Shown one piece after another: positions 22,501 through 33,600 of a stretch of 64,000 nt of DNA; position 1 is the stretch's first letter; each line of letters opens with the position of its first letter. The notes beneath the pieces were generated by a model. That model was not told where the DNA came from. It did not search any database and saw only the letters and a program-made list of their open reading frames with translations. The stretch lies in assembly GCF_000002875.2 (NCBI RefSeq), contig NC_009417.2, positions 1,221,929-1,285,928 of the forward strand. Reading direction: 5' to 3'. Origin of the DNA: Leishmania infantum JPCM5 (taxonomy: Eukaryota; Euglenozoa; Kinetoplastea; Trypanosomatida; Trypanosomatidae). Position numbers and translations under genes: made by a program.

Positions 22501-25500
22501 GGCGGTGCATCCACGAGCACGACCTTCGAGGCCGTGACGGGCGCGGCGAGGTCGAACCACCAAGTACCGCGGCCACCGATGAACGTGGGATCAGCAGCCG
22601 GTTTGGCACACCAGAACAAGGTGGGACAAGTCGCCGCGAGTGGGCCAGACGGCGTCAGCAGCAGCAACGGGACCGCCGAGGCGCCAGCGGAGCTCGTCCG
22701 CGCCGGTGTACTGCGATGGTCAAAACCCCTTCAAGCTGCGCGTATGAACCGCAACACTGTGTCCCCGTCGCACGGGGCGACGACTGCACGCTCCGCCCGT
22801 CGCACGCAGGATGAGCTTCCGGCCTCGGAGCTGGAGTTGCCGAGGCCGAAGGAATGGCTCGACGTGCGGGGGTTGACCGTGCTTGAGTGCTGTGGAGCAG
22901 CGGCAACGAACACGCCTGCGACAGCGCGGGTTTTCGCGGTAGATGGTGGCTACACAGTGCGCGTAGTCCAGGGTAACTTGGTCGGCGACTGCAAGACGGA
23001 CGAGTGCGTCCAGCGGTGCGCTGCTGCTATGGCTGCCGCCAACGAGGCGAACGCCCCCGACAAGGCCAGCGTCGCCGCATCGTCGCCGCCGCTTCCTTCC
23101 CTGCTGATTGACACGGCTGTTACGCGCTTCATCGAGGGTGGCGAAAATGCGATGGTGATAGTCATGGACACAGTGAATGACTTTGTGCAGCGACGGCGGG
23201 CTGCGGCGGCGGCAGCAGCCGTAAGTTTACAGGACAGCATGCGTGGCGGAGGTGGCTCGTCACCCTCGTCTTCGCTCTCTCCTCCGGCGCCGTCAACTCA
23301 CGCGGAAGCGTTCCCAACAGCGAGCGTGGCACGGGCAATGTGCATGCGCGTCGTCGAGAGCTTTCTTTCCTGCAAGGGCGTGCGAGCCAAGACACACCCG
23401 GACTGTGTGGCTGACTTGAAGGTGGCTGTTGCGCTGGTGCCGGTCAGCCTGCAGCTGAACTCTCCGCCGACACCGAGGCCTACGTCGACGCCGACAGCGC
23501 GCGCCAGCTCGCCTGCGGAGATTTCTCCTTACGCCGGTGAGAGAGGCGTCTTCTACGACGTGATCTACACTGCCTGCACTCGCGACACCTGCTGTCGCCC
23601 ACTCGAAGTGGCCACGTCGCCGATCTTCGGCGCATGTCTGAATGAGTGCCAGTGGCACGTGGTTGAGGACGAATCGGACATTGCTGTCGTCTTCGAGCTG
23701 GCGCAGAGCCTCGCGGGGGCCGCTCGCGGGCGGCAGCAGCAACGCCAGGGCTTCTTGTACATCCAATTCCTCCATCAGTGCTTCATTCCGGATGTGGCTG
23801 CCGCCCGCGGTGCGGATGCGGCGACGTCGCCAGTGTGCACGCAGCGGCGAGACAGTCGGCACGGCGATATAGTCGTTTCCTCATTTACCATCACCACCTC
23901 TCCCTATTCAAGCGTGGTCGAGTCCATTCTTGATCAGCGCGCCGACACGCCGTGGCCACTTCTGCGTTACGCGCTGGGGAAAGGGCCCTGCACCGTGCTG
24001 GCGGTGGTGAACGTGCACGAGGAGGACGAAGAAGCGGCATACCCGTTGAGCATTCTACAGCGGCTAAAGTCAATGCAGCACCCGCGACCGCGGTGCGGCA
24101 GCATACGCTCCTATATCGCTGAGCAGCGTAACAAGATCTCAGACCTCAAGTGGCGTTTGGCCAACATAACAGAGTCTCGGTCAGAAACGCAGGCCACTAT
24201 CAAGCGGCTGACGGTGCTCATCTCGAAGCTCGAGTGCGGCGCGAAGGATGCCGAGGATTTCTTGTCGGACCCCAAGTCTGCTCACGTGCCAGTATACGTA
24301 GACGCGCGAAAGGCAGTCCCTGAGGTCGGTGGCGCGGACCCACTTGTCCACACTTTCTCCCCGACCAGGGAGGCGGCACCGACGTGCGAGGCGCCTCAAG
24401 TGCTGGCTCTGGTGCAGCATTACTCTCCAGTCACCGGCTTCGCCTCGTACTCACCCAGAACCGTATCGTCTCGGCCCAAGGAAACGACGGCGCGGTGGCT
24501 CGCCGCTACGGCGCGAACGTCACCGATAGACTCGACCGCGCCACGCACGGTGTCGCTGACGGCGCAGCTGTCTTTAACACACTCCACTCGTGTCCAGGTA
24601 GGCGAGATCACTTCGCTTAGTGAGGCCAACACCTCGGAGCTGGGCTGGCAGCGGTGCGCGACGTGGCGCCGCCTCGGCGAGCGCTTTCGCAGCGGCTTCA
24701 ATGCCACCGTGGCTGTGGTGCAGGAGTCCGCCGGGGAGAACCGCGCGTGGTCGTTGCGGGTGGTACTCGAACTGGTCCGCAGTGTTCTCAAGGACTCGTG
24801 GGGACGCGTCTCGAACACGCCCGCCAAAGCTGGCGATGATGACCAGCCGCGGTTTTCCTCGCGTCAGGTGATGCGCGTCGCCGCGTCCGTCTACCACTGC
24901 AGCGACTCGGCTGTCGCCGATCTGCTCCGCACCTCCAGTACGAGTCGCATAGCCACTGGTACCTCCGTCCTCGGCACGGTGTCTTTTGCACCGGCGAAGA
25001 TGGCCGTGCGGCCGCTCGCCGGCGCGTGCGCACCAGTGAATGTGTCAAGCAAACCGATCGCTTCGCCAGGGGAGCTGGAGACGCTCTTGCGCGGGGCGGT
25101 CGAGCGCCTGCGTGCTGCGCAGGCTGCCGCAGAAGATGCAGCGTCGCACGATGGCGTGCAGGACGCACTCACGCGGCAGTGCCTGCTGGCGCCGGGGTAC
25201 ACCGTTATGAGCATCGAGCTTACGCAGCAGGTGACAGGGGCTCGCCGCCGCTCTCACGCGAGCATTGATGCGGAGCACTCTCTCAACGACAGCGAGGATG
25301 TGTACGTGAGCACTCTGACGGTTGTAAACCTTGGCGGCCACTACGCGTTGCTGTCGGAGGCAATCAGGGCAGACACCGCGGCGGGCGACGAGCACAAGGA
25401 CGACCCTATCGCACCTTATGCGAGGAGGACTGCAGCGACGATACCTGCAACATCTAGTGGCGCGGCGCCGTTGACAGCTAGGGCCCTGCTCGCGCGCCTC

Positions 25501-27606
25501 CTCGTGCACCGTCGCCACATGATCGTGTGCGCTGTGGCCTTGCCTGCTGTTCCGACGCCTGAGGCGGCCGATCAGTTGCTGTGCACTGTGAGAGACTTCG
25601 TGAAACATGTGGCGAGCCAAGGCGCAACGGGGGCGACGTCGCTCGGAAGCGTGCGGCACTTCATTGCTCACCTGAGAGATGTGCTGCGCGTAGCAGAGCA
25701 CAGACAAGGTGGTGTGAGATACTCACTCGTTAGCATCCGCGACGCGGTGAAGCGCGCCTTTGCCGTCTTGCGCGACCCGCGCAGCGTCGCCTTTACCTTC
25801 TACCCATTTACGCAGGAAGATGCGGAGGCACTGACGCTGCCTGCGTCACCGCTGCTCGTCGACCGCGCTGCAGGTGAATCGGTATCTGTGAGGGAGTACG
25901 GGTCATCGGATACCCTCACCAGTGGCACCGTGCCCACCATCAGCGGCGGTGGCGGTCGCAGGGCGCCGACGTTGTCGACGGCAGCGACGGAAAACGAAGG
26001 GCCGCGTGTGCCGCGTGCAGCCGCGCGGAGGGCGACGCCAATGGAAGCTACGTGCCCTAACGGTGAAGCGCACGGAGCCTTCGACTGCCGTGCCTTCGGC
26101 ACCGCGATGAGTGCGCGCACCGCGCTCCTGGGAAACCCGGCCACCTACTACGGCATTTGCTATGACCGCAAGGAGGATCCTCCGCTGCTGTGCCGCGACG
26201 TGGCCATGTCGCTCTGCCGATCAGCGCCGCGGAGTCGGCTATGCGCCCCAACCACCGCCACCCCAGTGACAACGACGGCGCGCACCAAGGTGCAGCACCC
26301 CAGCGACATCAGGGAGAAAGACGAGGACAAGCAGGTGACGGTGCCGAGTGTGGTGGTGCTCAACGCGGCCACCACCAGCTCGTATGTGTGCCGACGCGGC
26401 ACATGGGTAAGCGTCCCCGTCCCCTCCACGCTGCCCCCGGTGCCAGCAGAGCCACAGTACTTCTCATTCGGCGCCGATGAGCTAGTCCGCATCAAGCCCA
26501 CGTCGATTGGCATGAAGAGCTCACGACTGATGCGAGCCGTGTCGTGTGTGTCGCGTGGGCGTACGGCAGCGCTGCTCCTATCGGACACGGAGTCGTGTGA
26601 GGCGACATCATCGATTGCGTGGCTGACGCTGCGCACCGTGATAGGTGGCATCTTCCAGTCGCTCAGTCTGAAGGAGGTGGAAGGGGTGCAGCACTGCGCG
26701 ACAATGCGAGCCTTCCTGATTGAGCAGGACAGCAAGGACGTGTTTGCCGACCTGCTGGCGCCGAACCTGACCTCCGTGCACCCGAGACAGCCGCTGACCC
26801 GACTCGATTACTCACCCTTCTGCGGCCCCGTCCCGTCAGAGACGACCGCCGTGCCTGTGAAGGATTTGCGAGACGTGAACGTGGCGCTCACCTCTGTGCT
26901 GCTTGGTGCTCGCCTGGCCCATGAGTCGGCCACTTTAACGGCTGCGGAGCAGCTGCAGGGCTGCATCGTTCTTCATCTCACGTTCCACCAGTACGTTCCG
27001 GCAACAGCCGGCGTACTCGCCGACGTAGTGGTGTCGTCGCTGTGGTGTGTGCACATGGGATCCAGCGTCGGGTGGATGGAGGCGTTGTACAAGGCACCGA
27101 GCACCGCCACCGGCGCGTTGCTGCGCTACTGGTTGGGGGGCCCCTGCTACACCACCGCCATCGCAGGATTTTCCCGGTATGTGGGGGTCCCTGCAGCGAC
27201 CTGGCGTGCCCTCATCGACACCCAACGGCGTATGAGCGTGATTGTGCTGCGGATGCCGCGCTTTGGCAGCGTCCGTGCCTACATGGACTACCTCAGCGAG
27301 ACTGTGGCAAGGTGCAGGAAAAAGGCACCAGCGGCAGCCAAGTTGTGTGGTCAGCTGGGAAGTGCTGTGACCGTCACGGGCACTTCAAGCGTACTCGCCG
27401 CCGCGTCGCCGCGTCAGAAGTGGAAGTGCGACGACTCACCGCAGATGGTGGCCGGCGTAGCGGACGCGGTGGCGCGAGTGATGGTGTTGCTAAAGGAGGC
27501 ACAGGACATGATTGACCGTAGTAGCGATGACGGCATCGCTCCAACGAAGCAGCTAGGATTACTGGCGCATGACGAGAAAATGTTTGCTGCCTTAGACACG
27601 GTTTGA
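19501..27606 (+). CDS. Giant protein B: Ser-rich N-terminus plus three strongly diverged kinesin-motor-like modules
   Basis: From the ATG at 19501 this is 2701 residues, ending in TGA. The frame stays open to an earlier ATG at 19417, which would add 28 mostly hydrophobic residues. I prefer 19501 because that extension is encoded by a CT/GT pyrimidine tract. Residues 1-1110 are Ser/Gly/Pro/Arg-rich with a Ser run (20031-20053). Module 1 (about 1119-1600) shows GENAMVIVMD, TSPIFGA, LGKGPCTVLAV, RCGSIRSYI and a FLSDPK cap. Module 2 (about 1634-2105) keeps GFNATVAV, VADLL, GSVRHFI and VLRDPR but has lost the GGP motif. Module 3 (about 2278-2701) has YFSFGADEL, YSPFCGP, LGGPCYTTAI and FGSVRAYM. 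It is the most diverged paralogue. No nucleotide-binding motif is visible. Kinesin ancestry is inferred from motif order and from similarity to its neighbours. Confidence 0.9.
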   Translation: MQSAHATTSQFTASQPSCETFGSHSALQGSTELQPQQPQSPSSKRGPVGSSTDSTTCTVPASDDNALGYALSDGCYVPLWEEVESPPSLRPLPQPLAVFRDTQSPTGSRSDPNDKAGPSSLSTVDDRMLFSSQRQGPGCVPDRHRRHSQALETPKDVDLQPWRITSTMTQHQKPSDTSSSSSSSKTRETEASRKNSGVTAPPQLLRLEGSGRVSPRPREPSSIPLAASARQPTGGRLEPLGRAVSCDSAPAAPASSYPLRVGTSKTLDTTSFERIVLTPAASAPTYFCDTSTESGAGTASFFLREPVLAKSSSLNVGQNVASGGSPRAAWPLSWRGAPGDCGRSTGDAPHADQALRSGEPMAQVCRSSSATRQSSSSVASDRGLLSPMRVSPQGPGMPAAGAAHHATSSRGGEVFSIHTLVSRIKNVDNFDYGLQALGFPVEDCRRVSKASAGMRGERSSGDFGSYLMVASNRSRVKDQGGHSPRNPAAKTGSTAGGGGSFAGASSLLPLTRRQSKLPLTSSGVRAASPSASFGLSGVPPHSSKSASAAASSSTAQTSMSASLSKTLSRTMAPMAIGTERPVSTGDGLLSPAAPGALRTSAGAAAARPQLGGANEPSFTTSVIPAAAVATPPSESRSSIGSSDALVSASFRSIVLQSRRLPYKLDVVYGDLAHSSSNFTGNNSPCRSSAHGNSFKGPVAGRGGGVATGFSSTAKSWSATDQSERGDDGGALAVVEGEESDPLSAARRMPGSLGWTFGEDNFQDYEALVSLAVPPRSGSGSGSSSSSDGSFSFGESDLGLTLEEGKPTPRQLRRQGDGLGGGGSFTLEVPADGGVPLAKGTGRRSGRDRVWASGDYGSTPEGRRLPRRSRDTFFPFEDGSVNCSRGFSSLALSSFLRDAGPTNLKGMVWDSSSSVAPSNPVNSSAQDTSSPPSTSGRTAVMAREKGRMGGLSHPSLFQGISSTTAGTQTVPLAIVSATSIAVHTSTDPLEVPAQSSPLTIRGGASTSTTFEAVTGAARSNHQVPRPPMNVGSAAGLAHQNKVGQVAASGPDGVSSSNGTAEAPAELVRAGVLRWSKPLQAARMNRNTVSPSHGATTARSARRTQDELPASELELPRPKEWLDVRGLTVLECCGAAATNTPATARVFAVDGGYTVRVVQGNLVGDCKTDECVQRCAAAMAAANEANAPDKASVAASSPPLPSLLIDTAVTRFIEGGENAMVIVMDTVNDFVQRRRAAAAAAAVSLQDSMRGGGGSSPSSSLSPPAPSTHAEAFPTASVARAMCMRVVESFLSCKGVRAKTHPDCVADLKVAVALVPVSLQLNSPPTPRPTSTPTARASSPAEISPYAGERGVFYDVIYTACTRDTCCRPLEVATSPIFGACLNECQWHVVEDESDIAVVFELAQSLAGAARGRQQQRQGFLYIQFLHQCFIPDVAAARGADAATSPVCTQRRDSRHGDIVVSSFTITTSPYSSVVESILDQRADTPWPLLRYALGKGPCTVLAVVNVHEEDEEAAYPLSILQRLKSMQHPRPRCGSIRSYIAEQRNKISDLKWRLANITESRSETQATIKRLTVLISKLECGAKDAEDFLSDPKSAHVPVYVDARKAVPEVGGADPLVHTFSPTREAAPTCEAPQVLALVQHYSPVTGFASYSPRTVSSRPKETTARWLAATARTSPIDSTAPRTVSLTAQLSLTHSTRVQVGEITSLSEANTSELGWQRCATWRRLGERFRSGFNATVAVVQESAGENRAWSLRVVLELVRSVLKDSWGRVSNTPAKAGDDDQPRFSSRQVMRVAASVYHCSDSAVADLLRTSSTSRIATGTSVLGTVSFAPAKMAVRPLAGACAPVNVSSKPIASPGELETLLRGAVERLRAAQAAAEDAASHDGVQDALTRQCLLAPGYTVMSIELTQQVTGARRRSHASIDAEHSLNDSEDVYVSTLTVVNLGGHYALLSEAIRADTAAGDEHKDDPIAPYARRTAATIPATSSGAAPLTARALLARLLVHRRHMIVCAVALPAVPTPEAADQLLCTVRDFVKHVASQGATGATSLGSVRHFIAHLRDVLRVAEHRQGGVRYSLVSIRDAVKRAFAVLRDPRSVAFTFYPFTQEDAEALTLPASPLLVDRAAGESVSVREYGSSDTLTSGTVPTISGGGGRRAPTLSTAATENEGPRVPRAAARRATPMEATCPNGEAHGAFDCRAFGTAMSARTALLGNPATYYGICYDRKEDPPLLCRDVAMSLCRSAPRSRLCAPTTATPVTTTARTKVQHPSDIREKDEDKQVTVPSVVVLNAATTSSYVCRRGTWVSVPVPSTLPPVPAEPQYFSFGADELVRIKPTSIGMKSSRLMRAVSCVSRGRTAALLLSDTESCEATSSIAWLTLRTVIGGIFQSLSLKEVEGVQHCATMRAFLIEQDSKDVFADLLAPNLTSVHPRQPLTRLDYSPFCGPVPSETTAVPVKDLRDVNVALTSVLLGARLAHESATLTAAEQLQGCIVLHLTFHQYVPATAGVLADVVVSSLWCVHMGSSVGWMEALYKAPSTATGALLRYWLGGPCYTTAIAGFSRYVGVPAATWRALIDTQRRMSVIVLRMPRFGSVRAYMDYLSETVARCRKKAPAAAKLCGQLGSAVTVTGTSSVLAAASPRQKWKCDDSPQMVAGVADAVARVMVLLKEAQDMIDRSSDDGIAPTKQLGLLAHDEKMFAALDTV
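20031..20053 (+). repeat. CAG/AGC trinucleotide run (poly-Ser)
   Basis: About seven to eight AGC units encode a serine run in the N-terminal low-complexity part of protein B. A second Ser/Gly run lies at about 21829-21860. Confidence 0.9.
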
Positions 27607-29382
27607 GGAGACGGTGCGCGTGTGTGTGTGGGGGGGGGATGTGGTGGTAGAGGTGACTGTCTGAAGACAAGATGGCGGGTGTAGTCCTTTACGCGCTATC
27701 TTCCTTTGTCTTTCTCTACGTTTTTATTTTTCGCGCTTCGCTTACTATTGCTCGGGAGCGTGTACGCTTGGCGGTAGATGTATGAGCGCAGCTGACGCTG
27801 CTGATGGGTGTGCTTTTCTTCCTTGCTTTGTGTTGGCCTTTCGTCTCAACAGTCGACGTGTAATCCACCTGTACACGGCATTCTCTGCCATCAGATCTGC
27901 ATGCCTTGCAATGCCCACTGCTACGACTACTACTACGAACCGTCGATTCAGTGAGTTCCCTATGATAAAAGCTCTTCAAGAGGGGTGGGGCAGTCAGCAC
28001 CCGTCGCCGCTGTTTCTCCGCTGGGTTTGAATATCTGCGGGTGAAGAGGAGGGGCTGAGAGATTGCTCAGACGCTGCTGACTTTTTACAGACTGGCAAGT
28101 GGCAACCGTCGGTGAAGGGGCCATACCTTTCCCGCCGCGCAGTACAGGACCGCGAAAGGAAGTCGTATGATCCAACAACCCCCCACCCCCTCGAACCCGC
28201 ATGACCTCTTGCGACTGTATTCTTTACTCGCACAACGTTGCAGCTACAAATCACACCTCTTGCTCAGGTACTGTTCCCCCTCCTCTCCCCTCTTTCTCCA
28301 CGCGACACGCCGGTCAAACGCAAACAAACCCACACCCCCTCACCTTGTGTGTTCATCAAGTTTTACGCCTCCCTCACCTTGCCACGCGATGTGCCGTGGG
28401 GCGGAAAATGCACAGAGGGCACAGTCGTGAAGGATGCTGTTCTTGCCAGTTTCTCCGTTCATACGATTTTATTTCCTTCCATCCGGGTGTGGGCAGAGTA
28501 TTCCCACTTGGCACGGGGCTTTTCTCTGACGTTTTCCTCTGTCGTTTCCATCTCCCCCACGAGTACCTTTGCCGCTGGGTGCTGTGAGCGTCAGGTAAGT
28601 TCGCTCTTGCCGCTTTTTGAGGGGCGCTCTTTTGCTTTTCAGTTTTTTTTTGTCTTCGAGTCAAGGCGCGCGCAGCGCATACACGGGGGCCGTCTTCTTT
28701 TGTTGCCTCATGGAACCCCGCACCCTGCGTGGCGCGCGAAGATGCATACAGGTATGTATATATACGCTTGCGGTCTTCTGTGGTCGTACGTGTGGTTCTC
28801 AACGTCTTTCCGCCTTTCTGCGGTTCTCTCCTTTTTTTTCGCTGTTTGGTGGAGCATGTAATCTTCTTCCACCCCCTTGCTGAAGACACCTCTAAATCCG
28901 TGTTCCTTCCGATTTGAGTAGTCGACCCTTTTCCGATGCCAGAGGTGTTCAGGCTTTATCGCGTTGCCAGGGCAAGGACCGCCGCAAGCGCCAGTGCCTG
29001 CCTCGGAAACGATCGGTGTCCCCATCAAGGCAGTCTGCTCTTGCGGGAGGCAGAGGACCGGTTGCTAGCATTCAAAATTGCGAGGAGAATTATGTCCTCC
29101 ATCGGTAGCGCAGCGGAAGCGGTGAGAACACGATGATAACGCCCGGAGACGCTTCATTGGGTGCTGCTTTGTCATTACCGTTGCAAATTGTTTCCCATTC
29201 CTCTCACCTCGCTGGTTTACCGGCTGTGGCTGGGCTCGGTGGGCGGGTGGGCTCGAAGCAGCAGCGCCAAAGAAGAAAAAGTTAGCTGAGCAAGAGCCGG
29301 ATAATGGAAATGTGCGCGCGCACGCCGGCGAGAGCGAGTTGCTAGACAACGCACAACCAGCAGGGGGTGCACGTTTTTTCTG

Positions 29383-29399
29383 CCCCCCCCCCCCCCCCC
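29383..29399 (+). repeat. Run of 17 cytosines
   Basis: An uninterrupted homopolymer of C in the B-C spacer. The complementary strand could form G-quadruplex-like structure. Its length may vary between isolates or be a sequencing artefact. Confidence 0.9.
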
Positions 29400-30489
29400 A
29401 GTTCTCTACACTTAGCTGAAGGAGGACGTAAGGGAAAACCCGCATTGCGCATCCCCGCCGCTGGAGGCCGATCGGATCGGGAAGTCAAGCCGAGACAATG
29501 GCACCGTGCATTTTTTTTCAGCGATGGCGGCTGCGCTTCGTACACGCGCGCAAGCGAGAGGGCAGGCAAGCACGTTTTGTTCATGTTTGCGTTTGCTGCT
29601 CCCGGCGCAGACATCCGCTGGGGCACAGTAGACACTCGCACAGAACGGGCTCTCGCAGCAGAGACACCGCATAGCTTGTGCGCACAATATGTACCCCCTT
29701 TCAGCTTCACAGGCTCAAAGGACAAGGTGGCGATGCTCATGGCACGTTGGCTTTCTACCCGCCTCTCGCCATTTTACATGTCTTCAGTCACGTCTCTCTC
29801 TATCCTCGCATCTTCTCTTCTTTCCCGCCGCCTTATTTACTTGCGGTGGCTTTGTTCTTGCTTTTTTTTTTTGCAGTGACAGTGCTTGGCTCCATCCAGG
29901 TTTCTCCCTGCCGCATTCGTGCTCACGGCTCCCTATCCTCCCTCCTGCTCACCACACACCTTTTTCTTTCTTTCACCGTTCGGGCACCCGAACCCTTTTT
30001 CCATTCTCCCCTCTCACTTCCATCGTTCTATCACCCCCCACCGCACTCCATCCCACCCCTCGCGCCCAAGCTCAGATTTTTTACTTTGCGTGCCGAGGCC
30101 GCATCCGGTGGTGTAGAAGAAGCGCCTCAAGGACAGGCAAGAGAAGGGGTGGTCCGGCTTTCTCTCTGCGCGTAGCTTTCCTCATCAGATACCCCTTCAA
30201 GTTTCGCTTCGTTTTTCTTTTTGTCTTTTTCGCGTACATCTTTCTTTCACACCCACTGAGTGGCCATATACTCCCCCCCTCTCTCTCTGCTACGGAGGCT
30301 CTCTTCACCTCTGCACAAACCTTTATTGTTATCTTTTCTTGCTCCATTTGGCTTTTCGGGTTGGCTGGCCCTCTTGATTCCCTCACGCAGCCCCCACTAT
30401 TTCTTCATTGCGTTCGATTTTGAGTAGCTCACTGTTGCCGTTCTTCTCTGTCTGTCGTGCACTAAAACAGTGACGCAGGGTCGCCGTTT

Positions 30490-30522
30490 TTCTCTCTCAC
30501 ACACACACTCACATACTTACAG
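30490..30522 (+). promoter_or_regulatory. Candidate spliced-leader acceptor for gene C
   Basis: TTTTTCTCTCTCACAC continues C/A-rich to CTTACAG, with AG at 30521-30522, leaving a 5' UTR of 133 bases before the ATG at 30656. An alternative AG lies at 30469-30470 after another C/T tract. Confidence 0.5.
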
Positions 30523-30655
30523 GACTGCCCAAACTTGTGTCATTTGTGGCAGTCGCTCGCTGCACGGCGCCGCACCACTATCGCGCCCCTCCCTCCGTTT
30601 TCGTTTCCCGCTCGTTTTCCCGGCATCTCGTCACCCGAACACTTAGCGGTTCACC

Positions 30656-33600
30656 ATGCCCTCCTGGACTGCAACGAAGCCAGCTCCAAACCGGCCGGTA
30701 GGGCAGGAGACGCAGGCGCCTGGCGCGACGAAGCCTGCTGGCGCTCCGTCAGCACCGGAGGCTAGAACGATCTCCGCAAACGGCAACGCTTTCGTCTCCG
30801 CTGCTCCAGCCAATGCTGGCGCCAAGCCAGTCATCGGCTACCGTGCTTTCCCTCAGAGCGGTGGCGTCAGGGGGCCTGCAGTCAACATCATACCTGGTCC
30901 GCGGCCCCCGCAGCTGCAGCAGCCAAAGGGCAACTCCATGATGATCGGCAGCGGCTACGGCAACTCGATGTACCGCCCCAGCAACATGAGAGGCTATGCC
31001 AGCATGTGCGACTTCGGCGGCATGAGCTCTACGCAGCCCGGTGGCTTCATGTACGGCAATCAGAACTTTATGGCCAGCGGCTTCGGCTCCCTGCGTGGGG
31101 GCCAGGACGACATGGGTAGCTACGGCTCTATGGGTGGCGGCGTTTCGATGTACGGTGGGATGGGCTGCAAATCGATGGCCTCCTCGTACGGCATGAGTGG
31201 TTCGATGGGCTGGATGTACGGCATGGGCGGCAACCCGATGGTCTCCCTATACGGCATGGACGGTCCGGTGGGCTTCATGTATGGCATGGGGTGCCCCACG
31301 GGTTCGATGTACGGCATGGGCGGCACGGGCTACATGATGCCACGCTCCATGAGCTTCTCCTCCTACGGTGGCAGAAACATATGCGGCTCGATAGGCGGCA
31401 GCTCGCTCATGAAGATTGGCGGCAGCGCTTACAGAATTGGCGGCATGTGGGGTGCGGAGTCGGGCTCCCAGGTGCGTCGGCATCCCGACTGCGACATGCC
31501 GACCGTGGCAAAGGCTCTGCAGGACGACGGCGAGACGCGCAGGTGCCTGGCTCTCACTACCGCAACAAATCAGACGGATACGGACAACCAGCTGCACGTG
31601 AAGGGTGCTGCTGCTGCCGCGGCCAACGGCGCCAAGGCCGCGGAGGAGGACAAGGAGGTGGCGAGCGAAGACACGTCGAAGTCGAAGGGGGACGACCACG
31701 CGGACGAGAGGGCGAAGCAGGAGATCAAGTCGCGGGCGGCGTCCTCGCCGCCGGCCGTCGACGGCGAAGTCTCCGCCGCAAACGCCAACGAGGACAAGGG
31801 TGGGATCACGCTCAGCAACGGTATCGATGGCATCGTTATAGTCGAGAACGCCAAGAGCACAACGTTAGCGGTGGAGAGGGAGGAAGCGGGTCACAAGGTG
31901 TCACTGAAAATGGCGACTGGCGAGCCAGCGGAATGCAAGGTGAGCGAGGTGATGGAGGGCGCCGACGCGGACATGAGCAAATCCGCCGTGCTGAACACCG
32001 TTTCGACACACCTGCTCAGCGGCCACAATGTCGCCTTGATCGCCGTTGACAGAGGAGAGAAAATGTCGGCAGCCGTGGAGAATGCCATCTTCACATTCTA
32101 CGCGGGATCACTTGGGAAGCTGGTGGGAGACCACAAGTGGAAGGCGACCTTCTCCGCGTCAGCGATCTCGGGTGCGACCAACTACCGAGACTTGCAAGAC
32201 GACGCGGCGCCGGCGGCCCCGCCGAAGGTCATCGCGTTCGGCTCAAACCCCATCTGCGGCGCCTGCATCATGGACCTCAAGAAGGTGACATTGAAGGACG
32301 CGGAGATGGTAGCAGTGCACGTGAAGGGTGTTCTGGGGAAAAATACGCACCCGCAGGAGATTCTGTTCATGCAAGCCATCTTGCGCATCCACACGGAGAA
32401 GGACTTGTTCATCTGCTCCATGAACGCCTACGTCGTGCGCGACACCGAGACGGCGGAGGCCTTGGCGATCCTCGACGACCGCCGCGTGCCAGTTCCAGTG
32501 CTGCGCCCCGCCATCGGCGGGCCGACGCGCACAACCGCCGTCCTGTTCCTCTCCGGCGCTGCCCCGGCGGCGGCGGAGGCAGAAGCGTTGCGCCTCATGG
32601 GCACCCTCTGCACTAAGGAGAGCTCGCCGCCTCGCAGCGGTAATGTGCAGCGCTTCATCGAGTACGCGGACGAGCAGATCAGGAAGATCGGGGACGTGGC
32701 GAATCTCAGCAGCGCTGAGAAGGACCGCTGCGCGTACATGGTGGAGAAGATGCGGACAATGGCGAGCGATGCAAGGGAGCTGATCGGCAACATGGAGATG
32801 GAGCCAAACGTGTACCCTATTCATAGCAAGAGCGACGCCCCCAGCGTGGCCGCGCTGGCAGCAGCTGACAAGGAGAGCAATGCCAAAGAGGCCGCTGCGG
32901 TGACCGAAGCCACCAAGGCGGGCGACATCGCCGCGAACGGGAAGCCGACGCTGGCGGCCGTCCCCAACTGCAAGGTGCAGACTGCGGAGAAGCAGGCACC
33001 GCAGTCGAAGACGGACGCGGCGACACCGGCGGCACCAGCGAACCCCTTCAGCTCCATCCACCGTCTAGCGTACCTGCAAGACGCCATGACGCCGTCTATC
33101 GGCAAGATGGCGCAGGTGGTCGTGAACGGCGAGATAAAAGTGTATGACGTGGACGAGTGCATTGAAAGCCCTGCCGGCGCCAATGTGCACGCGGTGGAGG
33201 AGTCCAACGAGCTGAGGCGCATGGCGGCCTTGTTAGCCGCTGGCTTCAATGTCGCCCTGCTCGGCGCGGAGTTCACGGAGCCGACGCGACCGAATGCGCA
33301 GATGACGTGGCAGTCCGTGAGACTCTTGCTCACGTTGGCGCTCAAGTCTGCCGAGCCGGAGACGGCGACGGAGGCGACGCTGCACATGTCCGTGGTGCAC
33401 GAGCACGAGGTCCTGGCGGACCTGGGCTCCGGCGACACAACACCGCATCCCCTGGTGGTGGCCATGTCGCCCCTCTTTGGGCCCGTGGTGCACGGCAGCG
33501 CCGGCGTAAAGGCCAGCACGCCGGAGGAGTTGGAGGAGGTGATGAGCAAGGCACTCGCCAACGCCCAGCCGGCGCTGAAGGATGGCGCCATGATTGTGAT

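Larger units (their letters stand above)
27607..30655. other. Spacer B-C: UTRs, C-run and pyrimidine tracts
   Basis: No supported gene in 3.0 kb, the shortest spacer in the window. A G-run lies at about 27631-27638. Positions 27950-28200 and 28920-29340 are mixed and comparatively GC-rich, with no retroposon hallmark recognised. A run of 17 C lies at 29383-29399. Positions 29750-30520 are pyrimidine-rich and lead into the start of gene C. Confidence 0.75.

Noticed and set aside
27950..28200. Possible third SIDER in the B-C spacer
   Set aside because: GC-richer and mixed, but neither the CCCTGATGACGG start nor the GGCAGAGAATG end is present.
30930..31470. Collagen-like or secreted glycoprotein reading of the Gly-rich region
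   Set aside because: No Gly-x-y periodicity and no signal peptide. The repeats are Met/Tyr-rich and precede cytosolic-type modules.
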